This document shows, in pieces, positions 31,522 through 41,243 of a stretch of DNA of 64,000 nt (position 1 is the stretch's first letter; the number at the start of each line of letters is the position of its first letter). Under the pieces are notes generated by a model, which saw nothing but the letters and a program-made list of their open reading frames with translations, searched no databases and had not been told where the DNA came from. The stretch covers positions 1,116,001 to 1,180,000 of the forward strand of contig JANUWI010000001.1 of the NCBI GenBank assembly GCA_025504975.1, read 5' to 3'. Position numbers and translations under genes: made by a program. This DNA comes from Plenodomus lindquistii. Lineage: Eukaryota > Ascomycota > Dothideomycetes > Pleosporales > Leptosphaeriaceae.

Positions 31522-32618
31522 TCAACCCGGTACACCAAGCACACGAGGCTTCCCATCCCATCCCAATGACGGCCAACCCGGAGGCAAGGTAGCGAAAGGA
31601 GGCAGAGCGTATCTGCCGTCGCAGTTACCGTCTGAGCTGCAACTCAGTTCACAAAGCCCAAGCATCTTGCAGTAACATTCACTCGCATTAAGACATTGCA
31701 CTGGTTCCTGGCCGAAGATTACTGGATCTAGGTTAGATCTGGAATCAGTTCTCCAGGACCGAGATGGAGTGAGGGTGACGAGGAACTGAGAGAACGGAGA
31801 CGAAACTTACTATGCCACGAGTACTCCAGGACTCTTCCGCTGATCGCATCCTCCAGCGGAGTTTCCAGGAGCCATTTCTGGATACGCTGGTAGAACTCAA
31901 TGGGATGCTCTCGAATCTGTCCTCGAGACACAGCGAACTGAGCACAGCACGATGCGCCCACAATCTCTGGTACGTCGCGATCCGGAAAGAGCTCCATGAA
32001 CGCCTGCTTGTAGTAGTGCCCAGCATGCGCCTGGCTTTGCGTTGCGGTGTCCGCCTCCAACAGGGGATGTATCTCGGCAGGGCAGCCCAGAGTCCATGTA
32101 CAGCGCAAATTGAGATAGCCCTTCTCCTGCAGGTACGACAACCGAAGGTTCCGTAAAATCGGTGCGCCATCGTAGTCTGGATCGTCATTATGCCAATGAT
32201 ACTGCTCTGCATGAACAAACACCATGCTCTCAGGCAGCTGCTCGTATCGGTCGATGATAAAACCTGTGGAGAGTGTCAGCTCGACTCCCCACACACCCCA
32301 AAGGAGAAGGACTCACGATAGGTATACCATAGCCTCACGGCCTTTATTACGAACCACAGTAAGCTCAGCGGTAGGTTCATCGACCACATATATGTATTTG
32401 ACCCAGTCAGAGAGGGGCTCGGTCTCGTACAGCCACGACGTGTTTTCGCGCTTCATAGAGGCAACGACCATGGCTTTTTCCGATGCCTCATGGTGGCTAA
32501 TCTCAACTTGATCATTGGCAAATCTTTGAAAGGTTCGGAGTAGTAAAGCAAAGACGGCGAGGAGCGAGCAGCATCCGACTGCTATGGAAGTGCGAGAGGG
32601 GCGACGAGACGGAGACAT
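31522..32618 (-). CDS. DUF3431-family membrane protein; splice frame uncertain
   Basis: Exons 32618-32317, 32263-31811 and 31727-31522. The N-terminus has a signal anchor (IAVGCCSLLAVFALLL) near residues 13-28. The DUF3431 domain is clear: NTSWLYE, YIYVVDEPTAE, NKGREAMVYL, IIDRYEQLPESMVFVHAEQ, YHWHNDDPDYDGAPILRNL, GCPAEIHP, CCAQFAVSR, WLLETPLEDAISGRVLEYSW, then ECYCKMLGLCELSC after the last intron. The strong donor GTGAGT at 32316 with acceptor CAG at 32264 leaves exon 2 one base out of frame. Using GTGAGG (the donor seven codons earlier) restores the frame but drops EAMVYLS, which is conserved. So the gene may carry a one-base change or splice unusually. Function of the family is unknown; Golgi or ER lumen is likely from the anchor. 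The frame extends upstream to an ATG at 32852. Confidence 0.7.
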
Positions 32619-33282
32619 GTAGACCACACCTGTGGAATGTGGGATCAATACTGGTTGAACAATCTGCAACGATAAAAAGAAGGCCTCTCGAAGACGAATA
32701 CCCCAGTCCTCTTTGATCGCGTGCGAGGTAATCAAAAGACGAGCGCAACGGTCGACGATCAGCAAGGTCTTGACGCAAAGAACCGCAGCAACGAGCCTAG
32801 AGGAAGCCATAGCTGAGGAACCGATATTGCAAAGTCGATGGCTTTGGATCAACTTGCATGCTGCTGGGAATCAGCCTGTTGCACTACACCAATGGACACG
32901 ACTGTACAGTCTCATGTGGCGTTGTTATCTCCAAGCTCGCTGCGCCTTCTCTGCAAAGCTTGGGATGCCTGTGGGGGCTATGAAAACTATTAAGCACTGT
33001 TTATTGGCCTGCAGTTCGAACTAATTGGCCTGATTGGAGGCCTGATTACCATTTATGCACTTGTCTCACGAGGCTGAGTACCAGTGGTCGCTTTTGGCTC
33101 GATACAGCCCGCCAATGCAATGTATGACTGATCCACAAACATAAGCCCACGCACTAGCAGACCAACTCACCTAGCCTAGATGCCACAGCCAGTCTGCGCG
33201 GGGCTTTTATCGTCTGGAAATGTATAAGGGAGCGAGCCCTTTCTCGAAGCACCAGGGTGACTCGCCTAAGTACGGATTCAGG
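32619..33282. other. Divergent promoter between DUF3431 and the mucin-like gene
   Basis: About 660 bp. A TATA box (TGTATAAGG, 33221-33229) lies 55 bp before the ATG at 33283. Open frames on the minus strand are extensions of DUF3431 exon 1. Confidence 0.55.
33221..33229 (+). promoter_or_regulatory. TATA box overlapping an upstream in-frame ATG
   Basis: ATGTATAAGGG: the ATG at 33220 is part of the TATA element itself. Transcription starting some 30 bp downstream would exclude it, which favours 33283 as the real start. Confidence 0.5.
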
Positions 33283-34308
33283 ATGTTTGCCTCACTCACT
33301 GCCGCTCTCCAGTGGGCTTTGCTCTTCCCGCCCTTCAGTTCGACAGAAACTACAACAGAAACGACAAACCCATATCTGTCAGAAGCCCAAGAGGCAAGGT
33401 ACTCGCCGGCTCCAGGAGCTCAATCAGCCAATCTAAAGCGCGCTTTAGCAGAGGGTCATCGCATCTTTCGGCGTGATGTCTGCACAGACGCCTTCGGGCC
33501 ATCCAGGAGTAGCAATACTTGCAATCCCAGCGGCACGCTTTGCTGGATCATCTCTGGATCACTCTATCCTCAATGCCAGACCTTCTTGAACAAAGGATGG
33601 TGTTGCACTGAGGACCCGACATGCTACGTCGACCAAGTCTCCGTCTGCGAGCAGACGGGCTCAGTTTCTTGTTCGAAGCTCGCAGCAGGTACAAATCAAG
33701 CCTGTTGTCCGGAAAACACAACTTGCGACACCACGATCAATGCGTCGGACACGAGTGTGCGTTGCAGGATCCGATCAGCGGCACTCGTATCGCTTGACAG
33801 CGCGACAATATCGACTTCATCGACCGCGAGAAGTACCGCAAGCAGCACCAAAAGCAGCACCACTACGACTGCCAGTTCAGCCGTATCCGCAGCCTCGAGC
33901 ACCAGCCCTGGTTCAGCTACAGCAGCAGCCGCACCTGCCGGCGCCACTTCGACAGCACCACAGTCCACATCCGTCCCATCATCATCCTCGAGTCTATCTG
34001 GCGGTGCAATCGCGGGAATAGTAATAGGAGGAGTCCTCGCCTTCGCCCTTGGTATAGGCGCGTGGTTCGTATTCTCCAAGCGACAAAAGAGAAAACAGCA
34101 GCAGCAGCAACAGCAACCCCACACGCCCGGCCAAACCCCCGCAATGCAACAACAACCAGCAGTTACAGACTACGCGCCAGTAGCCACTGCATCGCCAGGG
34201 CACTATCCATACAAAAACCATCAAGATCCGCACGTGCCGGTGCAAGAACTACCCGCCAATGGATACGGCCATGCCTCTGAGCTCCACGGAGATGTACGGT
34301 ACCGGTGA
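33283..34308 (+). CDS. Mucin-like single-pass membrane protein with Cys-rich ectodomain and poly-Gln cytoplasmic tail
   Basis: Single exon, 341 residues from 33283. MFASLTAALQWALLFPPFSS is a signal peptide. A Cys-rich domain (about residues 68-165) contains CNPSGTLCWI, PQCQTFLNKGWCC, CYVDQVSVCEQTGSVSC and NQACCPENTTC. A Ser/Thr/Ala-rich stalk (about 170-235), likely O-glycosylated, leads to one transmembrane helix (GGAIAGIVIGGVLAFALGIG, about 240-264) and a KRQKRK stop-transfer. The tail is Gln/Pro-rich with PHTPGQTPAMQQQP. This layout resembles fungal wall-stress sensors (Wsc/Mid2 type) and other Cys-rich surface proteins, but I recognise no named domain. A surface-sensing role is inferred. 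An ATG at 33220 would add 21 residues before the signal. Confidence 0.8.
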   Translation: MFASLTAALQWALLFPPFSSTETTTETTNPYLSEAQEARYSPAPGAQSANLKRALAEGHRIFRRDVCTDAFGPSRSSNTCNPSGTLCWIISGSLYPQCQTFLNKGWCCTEDPTCYVDQVSVCEQTGSVSCSKLAAGTNQACCPENTTCDTTINASDTSVRCRIRSAALVSLDSATISTSSTARSTASSTKSSTTTTASSAVSAASSTSPGSATAAAAPAGATSTAPQSTSVPSSSSSLSGGAIAGIVIGGVLAFALGIGAWFVFSKRQKRKQQQQQQQPHTPGQTPAMQQQPAVTDYAPVATASPGHYPYKNHQDPHVPVQELPANGYGHASELHGDVRYR

Positions 34309-35619
34309 GGTGATAATCGATTGAGACATTCAAGCAAGCAGGGGCGAGACTGAACGGTCTGCCTTGTCCGTCGCACTCTTTCGACCAGTGAACAGCAAGC
34401 ACTGGCGCTAGTTTCCCAGGGCACTGGTGGCGTATGCGAGGCTGAAGCTGGGCGTTTGGGCGCGGAGATGGGCCAGTTAGCAGAGAGGTGGGCGGTTCGC
34501 CCCCAATGCAACTAACTGTATGTATGTCGACAAATATTAAGTTCGGTTTCACTTTGTTAGGCTGTTGTCTCTATACTGTGGCTATCCGACTATATTCTTT
34601 AGCTAATTGACTTGAGCATTAGAACACGCCTCCATCTGCAATATGGACTCTTATGTCGCTATCTAAGGCTGCACAGAAATCATAGTATTCATATAATACC
34701 CTTCGACCCCTGTGTAGGATGACGTAGCTTCCGTTACCTACCCTATCGCTTATACCTTCCTCGCAGCATGTACGCAGTGCTGGATGCTATGCGCGCCTAG
34801 AGTACGTATACAGCACGATCATGAGCAGTTGCCAAAGAAGTTTTCATCTTGTTAGAGAGCAAGCGCTAAACAATGACTATATTATACACACACCTACATG
34901 CACAAGTTGCAATTCCTATCAATCTCTACGCCATCGCTGGAAAACATACTAGCCGGCCATGCTTTTTACGGCACGAATTTCAAATACCTACGTCTGAAAT
35001 TTATCAACTATTACAAACCAACTCTGCTAACTAAACCTTGGATATGCTAAGCAGACGGTCCCCTCCGTCCAAGTAGGATTTGCAAAGTGCCTGCCTGTCG
35101 TCTGGTAAAACTTGCCTCGATCACATTATTTACCAATACACATTCAATATCAATCCCCTCTGCTTTGTTCTTTTACGTGCCAGCTTGATAAAACTTTTCT
35201 AAAACAAGTTTTGTATGCTTGTAGGGAAACGTCTGACGACCTCTTCGCTCTAAGAGATAAGATGCATACTGGGCAGATGTACACGAGGGTCCCTCCTCTA
35301 TCACAAAGACAGTTGTTGCAGCTACACCAATCGCATCTAGGATTTTCACATTAAGAATTAAATAGAGATTTTAAAGTAGGGAGGAGGAGATGAGTAGTAC
35401 AGTCGTAGAATGCTCATATGTAAAATGTTACTAAAGAATGCAAAACCGCTAACTCCAGAACCCAAAAGGAGAAAAAAATAAGGAGAGAAACGCCATGCCC
35501 GGTGCCCCCATAACCCAATAACAATCTCGCTACAAAATATCCACATGATTCAATCTTACACTTGCCTCCTGCCCACAATCTTACTTACACCCCCGTCCTT
35601 GAAAATATATCCAATTTCT
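34309..35619. other. AT-rich convergent intergenic region, 1.3 kb
   Basis: Between the 3' ends of the mucin-like and Lon genes. AT-rich, with TATTATACACACAC near 34879 and A/T runs near 35360-35490. No gene supported; the frames seen are short and in low-complexity sequence. Confidence 0.45.
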
Positions 35620-38448
35620 CTACAATCTACTCTCCCACCCTGCAACCCTACCCTCCCACCTTTCCGGCCACACCAACCCCAAAGCCTCCCAAATACTGCC
35701 CACAAACTCAATCTTCATCCCCCTCTTCACCTCCTCGGGAAGTTCACGAGCATCTTTGCGATTCGCCTCTGGCAACAATACTCTTTCCACGCCCGCTCTA
35801 AGCGCACCAATTAGTTTTTCCTTGATACCTCCCACCGGAAGCACACGGCCGCGTAACGAGACTTCGCCGGTCATGGCGAGCGTTGGAGGCACAGGTTGAT
35901 TTGAGAAGAGGGAGACGAGGGCGATGGTGTGTGCTAGACCTGCGCTCGGTCCGTCCTTGGGTATCGCGCCGCTGGGGCAATGCACGTGGATGCTGCGGTT
36001 TTTCATAATGTCTTCGTCGACGCTGGCGCTGAGTCCGAGGTCGAATGCGTGGGCTTTGACCCATGTTAATGCTACTTCTACACTCTCTTTGAGCACATCG
36101 CCTAGTTTGCCTGTCAATTGAACGCGCCCTGAGCCGGGCATGTCTAGTATCTCAATGAAGAGGATACTGCCCTGGCCACCGGAGCTGTACGCGACCAAGC
36201 CTGTGATGACACCGGGTTTGCTACTTTGCTCGGTGAGTTCCTCGGCGAAACGCTCAATGCCTAGTGTCGCATCGACATCGGACAGCGTGACGACGGGGGA
36301 GTATGTGGGTAGTGTGTTGGTGTCTTTGGCGGTAGCATATTCTACGGCTTTGCTGCGACAGATGGATCCAATCTCGCGCTCGAGGTTGCGGACGCCGGAT
36401 TCGCGGGTATAACTTGTGATTATCTTGTCTAGCACGTCTGTAGGGATGGACAAGTCTTCTTGGCGCAGCCCGTTTGTGGTGATTTGCTTGGGAATGAGAT
36501 GGCGGGAGGCGATGTGTCGTTTCTCGATTGTGGTGTAGCCGGATAGCTCAATGGTCTCCATGCGATCGAGCAGAGGCGCGGGGATGGTGTCGAGGCTGTT
36601 TGCTGTAGCAATGAAGAGGACCTTTGATAAATCAATGGGGATGTTGACGTAGTGGTCTGTGAAGGTGTGGTTTTGCTCTGGGTCGAGAACCTCTAGCATG
36701 GCGGCGCTGGGGTCGCCGTTGTGATTGCTGCCAGCCAGCTTATCGATTTCGTCAAGGAGGATGACTGGGTTCGCGACGCCAACTTTCTTCAGGCCGCTGA
36801 CAATCAGACCTGGCATGGCTGCTACGTAGGTTCGTCGATGACCGCGAATCTCGGCTTCGTCACGGACGCCACCAAGGGAAATGCGGTGGAACTTGCGACC
36901 GAGGGCTGTGGCCACGGATTTGGCCAGTGACGTCTTACCGACACCAGGGGGACCGGCGAGGAGCAGGATTGGGGACTTGTCGACCATGCGCTTCTTCTCC
37001 AGTAGGCGGAGCTCAGCCTCGGACTGTTCGCGCGGTGCCTTAGCCTCCGTGTCTTGTTCTTGCGCGTCGGCGTCCTCGGCACCAGGTGTCTCGGTCAAGG
37101 TGCGAATCTGGTCGTCGATGGTCCGATTCGCCTGTTCCTTGAGCTTCAGCACAGCCAGGTACTCCAACAGCCTCTTCTTGATCTTGTCCAGGCCATAGTG
37201 ATCATCGTCGAGCTGCTTCTTCGCCCTGGCGAGAGTGCTTGCGTCGAGCTGATCAGCAGTCATCTTGCTCCATGGAATCTCGGCCAAGTTTTCGAGGTAG
37301 TTTCTGCAGACCTGGTACTCGGCTTGGGCGGGATTCATCTTCTGCAGCCGGGCCAACTCGCGCTGTGCCACCTTGTCTGCTTCAACCGACAGCTTGGCGT
37401 CTTGCAGCTTCTTCTTCAGCTCGTCAATCTCATTGCCCTCGTCCTCGCCCGCCTGTTGTCCGCCGCCGGGGAAGCCAGCCGCGAAGCCGTTTGGCAGTCC
37501 AGTGCCCGCCTTGCCACGCCTGACGAGGGCTTCCTGCTGCAGTCTGCGCAGCTGGTCAATGTCAAAGCTCCCGTTCGGCATCTGTGTCGTGGTGACGGTG
37601 ATCCTCGTGCTGCTCTGGATGCTGCTGATCTGGCGCTGCAGTATGGCAATCACTCTCTCAACGCGGTCCTTGGGGTCAACTGCGGCCAGCACGCGCAGCT
37701 TCTCCTCGTGGGTGCAGTCGACAACGTTTGCCATGAAGTCTGCCAGCGACCCAGCCTCGACCAGGTCCTTGCGCGTGATGTAGAGTTCGAGCCTGCGGGC
37801 GACTATGGGCGACAGCGTGACGGTGGGAGTGCGTGGGAGAATGGCCGAGAGCCGGACGAGAGCCAGCAGCTCGCGTGAGAGCTGCTTGAGAAGGTTGAAC
37901 TGTTCGACGAGTTCCTCGCTGGCGACATCGACTATGCTCTCGTTAGTAACCGAGCCCTATCAAACAGTGCACAATCGCAACTTACTCATCTCGTCGCACG
38001 CCTCGAGCTCGCCCTCAAAATATGGCCGTTCCTGCACAACGTCCACAACACGCACCCTCTCCAGCCCCTCGACGACCAGGCTCAAGTCGCCCTGCCGTCG
38101 CCCCTGCACACCGCTCACCTTGGCCACGCACGCCCACCCAAACACATCCTTTTTGGTCGCCTGGATGGGGTCGCTCTCGTACACCTTGCCCCTCTTGCCT
38201 CCCTCGGCGTCGGTAATCATCAGTTGCCCGTCGGGCGAGAGTGTGTTGGAGCACAACGGCACACAGGCCACTGTGATGGCGGCGTCGGGCCGCGCGGTCG
38301 GACTGATGCTGTAGATTTTGGCGAGAATGGCGGCGACATCGGAACGGTTGGTGATGGGAATCTTAAGGGTTGTGCCGGGGAGGACAGCGAGAGGGGGCGC
38401 GAGGGGGATGAGGGGGAGTACTGTTGGGCTGGACTTTGATGTGCCCAT
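35620..38448 (-). CDS. lon2: Peroxisomal Lon protease (Lon2/Pln type)
   Basis: Exons 38448-37986 and 37931-35620 code for 924 residues. Residues about 8-290 are the LON substrate-binding domain with an acidic insert (GEDEGNEIDELKKKL). The AAA+ domain has Walker A GPPGVGKT (481-488), Walker B PVILLDEIDKL and sensor ATANSLDTIP. The protease domain has the Ser-Lys dyad: DGPSAGLAH (Ser817) and GGIKEKL (Lys860). It ends WESRL, and SRL is a type 1 peroxisomal signal; there is no mitochondrial presequence, so the peroxisomal matrix is the likely site. The role is ATP-dependent degradation of damaged or unassembled matrix proteins. The mitochondrial paralogue (Pim1) is not in this window. Confidence 0.95.
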
Positions 38449-38508
38449 CGTTGGCGGTGTATTGTTGTAATGAGGTCGAGTTGAGTTGCGAGGTGCACAA
38501 ATTTATAG

Positions 38509-38538
38509 ATGCGTATGCGTATGCGTATGCGTATGCGT
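38509..38538 (+). repeat. Hexanucleotide microsatellite (ATGCGT)5
   Basis: Five perfect units about 60 bp upstream of the Lon start codon. Confidence 0.9.
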
Positions 38539-38966
38539 GTGAGAATAGGCGGGACGATTGATGGTCGCGAGGGTTCAATGTAATGGGTTGGGGTTGGACA
38601 TGTGGACGATGGATGATGATTAGTCCGGAGCCGCACCGCGGAAACAATGGAGGCGCGTGAGGTCACCACCGAGCCGTCGACGAGTAATTATCCCTTTCCA
38701 AGACCCGCTCTTTACACTTTGCTATGTCCAGAGAACCTGTACAACTTCGAAAGTATCTCAACTTCCCCTTGAAGTGATTACCGCGGCTCTGATATCGCCT
38801 TTGCGCGTCGATTCCAGAATGCTCTGTCAATGGCCCAGGTGTCGGCGCATTGCCACTCCCAAGCCGAGGTTAGACGGGGGCGCGATCACGAATCATTGAT
38901 GCGTTGAAGCATCTGATAAGATAACCCTTTCCCCGCTTGAAGATGCCGCCACCCGTGCTGATGGCC

Positions 38967-39144
38967 TACCGTAGAAATTGATGAGTGCCAGACGGTGCTA
39001 GCAGGGGACTGATCAGATTCCGGCCAAGCGCCTAGATTGGAAACATAAAATACCGCATACAGCCGTGTTTCTCTGCCTTTAGATGGGCTAATACGTAGCC
39101 AAGCCCCTGCTAGATCCGTCTGGCACTCATCAATTTCTATGGTA
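38967..39144. mobile_element. MITE, Tc1/mariner (pogo/Fot1)-like, 174 bp between TA dinucleotides
   Basis: Terminal inverted repeats of about 38 bp: the left arm begins CCGTAGAAATTGATGAGTGC and the right arm, read in reverse complement, begins CCATAGAAATTGATGAGTGC; both continue CAGACGG and reach CTAGCAGGGG. They differ at only a few positions. TA flanks both ends, the target-site duplication of Tc1/mariner elements. The interior of about 95 bp has no transposase frame, so the element is non-autonomous. Confidence 0.85.
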
Positions 39145-39602
39145 CAATAAGACCGCCAAGCCTCCGAAAACGGCACTGCCAGTCTGAGCCACGTAAAACA
39201 TGTCCCATCTTAGCCCATTTACTGTGTTGTTGATATCAGGTTCTTTGGTAATTAGCTTGACGAAGACTCGAATGCCCTATGCCTCAAGCCACCGACTATG
39301 CCGCGACTGTCATCCATGTGGACCAAAGTAACTCAAAAGACTATGTACAGTGTCGAGAATGACCATAGCTGGACTCCATCTACTACGTAGCATGAGACAA
39401 TATCATTGTTCATTCCAGAGATACACTATCAACGAGTCCACGGCGTAAGTGCATGTTTGAAGAGGATACAGACAGTGAGGGTATGGGAAAGTGCGCACGG
39501 ACTTCATACTAACCCGAGTTCGCCCACGACAACGGCCCGACGCGCTCGCGTCGTCCTACTGAATGTCCAGAAAAGGTGTCAAGAAGCCACTCCACGAATC
39601 CC

Positions 39603-40791
39603 ATGTCGTTTCTCAACCACTGTGGGCCGTCTCTGCGCCGAATCTCCCTTACAACCAGACTCACTCGGGCCAGGCCAAATCGCATAGACGCATACACAGC
39701 GCCCTTTCCTGCTCAGTGGCGTTTCCAACACAACCAACGAAAGCGTCCGCTTCGTGTCCAACCACGGCCACCACCCACACCAAAGCCCCAGCACCATGAG
39801 GCACAAATAGTAGATGAAATCGGGGCTGCTGATGCGACTACTGTGCCCGAATTTCCCAAAGTCAAAGTTCGCTACCTACGCCCAGCCGTATGGGCATTGA
39901 CCGTATCATTCGGCATCTTCAGCGGCCTCGCCTACCTCGAAGCAAACCAGCAACTCAAAGACCGACAAACCAAGAAACGAACCCCCTGGCCCCAAGTCCC
40001 CAAAATCCAATTCAGCATCCCGCGACAAAGCGGCCCCCCAACCCCCACCGAAGTAGCAACAAACTGGTGGACGAGCCTAAACGGCGCCTCAAAACTAAGC
40101 ATGGGTCTCGTGGGCATCAACACCGCCGTCCACGCGGGCAGTTTCATCATGCCCCGGTTCTGGTACACCTTGTGGCATCTACCCGCCCGTAATGTCAATT
40201 ACACGCAATTCACATCCATGTTTGTGCACTCGGGCGTCATGCATATCGCGTTTAACATGTACGCCCTCGCCAACTTTATGCCGGTCGCGGGAAATACAAA
40301 GTTGTTCGAGGGAAACGCGCACCACCTTCTTGCTTTTTACCTATCTACCGGTGTGCTTTCGGGTTTTGCGCAGCATCTTGCTACGCTCATACCGGCTGTG
40401 GGTGCTAGGAAGCTGGTTCCGGAGATTTTTGTAAGGTGTGGTGGGGCGAGCGGCGCGCTGTTTGGTATTCTGAGTGTGTTTTGCATGCAGTATCCGACTG
40501 CTGGGTTGGGACTTATGTTCATTCCTGGCAGTATGGAGGCGCAGTATTTTCTGCCGCTCGTTATGCTGTTTGACTTTGTCGGTATGGTACGAGGGTACTC
40601 GTTCATCAGTCTCGGCCATGCGGTAAGTGCAGAGAGAGACAATGATGATGTGTAAACGCGGCATTTGCTAACGAAGAACCAAGGCGCATTTGAGTGGTGC
40701 GACAATGGGGATTGTTTACTCGCACTTTGATGGGAAGACAAATCTTTGGAACCCGCTCGTCCGGTTCTGGAAGCGACGTTTACAGGCATAG
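39603..40791 (+). CDS. pcp1: Mitochondrial rhomboid intramembrane serine protease (Pcp1/PARL type)
   Basis: Exons 39603-40622 and 40684-40791 give 375 residues. The N-terminus (FLNHCGPSLRRISLTTRLTR) is a basic mitochondrial presequence. One transmembrane helix (VWALTVSFGIFSGLAYLEA) precedes the six-helix rhomboid core, the 1+6 arrangement of PARL. Visible core motifs are HSGVMHIAFNMYAL in helix 2, RCGGASGALFGI with catalytic Ser283, and GHAAHLSGA with catalytic His342, split by the intron. In yeast Pcp1 cleaves Mgm1 and Ccp1 in the inner membrane, so it supports mitochondrial fusion. There is no ATG further upstream in frame; translation must begin at 39603. Confidence 0.93.
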
Positions 40792-41243
40792 ATCCATTCT
40801 AGATGATACTGTATGCTCAAATTTTCTTGATGAGCGTACGCTGCAATTTCAGTATTTCGGTGTCACTACACACTGTAAAATATGCTTAGACAATAGCACA
40901 TAAGCCAAAAAGAACCCCATTATTATCTCCTTGGGTCATCATATTAGGAGAGAGTCGCATTTGTAAGATTGATGATTCAATAGGAAAAAAAACTATTTTG
41001 TAGACGCAATGCAACAACTATCGTCGTCGAGGCATTGCATAATCTCTTCTCGATTTGGTACGCAGAAAAGGAGAAGGCGACGTATACAGTACTCTACATT
41101 CTTGTTATGGTACTACATACTATGATGTTTGCCTGAACTTCTAGCCAGTCACCCTGGTGACGCGGACGCAAAATCTCCGCCACAAGGAATCAAGTATTGA
41201 TGAACTTGCAGTGCTCGTACACACGTGACGTTCAGAAGAGACA
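40792..41243. other. Convergent intergenic region
   Basis: 452 bp between the 3' ends of the rhomboid and PHD-finger genes; AT-rich, no feature seen. Confidence 0.5.

Larger units (their letters stand above)
38449..39602. other. Divergent intergenic region with hexamer repeat and a MITE
   Basis: Lies between the starts of Lon and the rhomboid gene. Contains (ATGCGT)n at 38509-38538, close upstream of Lon, and a TA-flanked MITE at 38967-39144. No gene supported; the minus frame at 38886-39176 lies across the MITE. Confidence 0.6.

Noticed and set aside
37054..37878. 274-codon plus-strand frame inside the Lon gene
   Set aside because: Antisense shadow of the conserved Lon coding sequence.
38886..39176. 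96-codon minus frame over the MITE
   Set aside because: Spans both inverted repeats and unique DNA on each side, so it is a chance frame, not a transposase.
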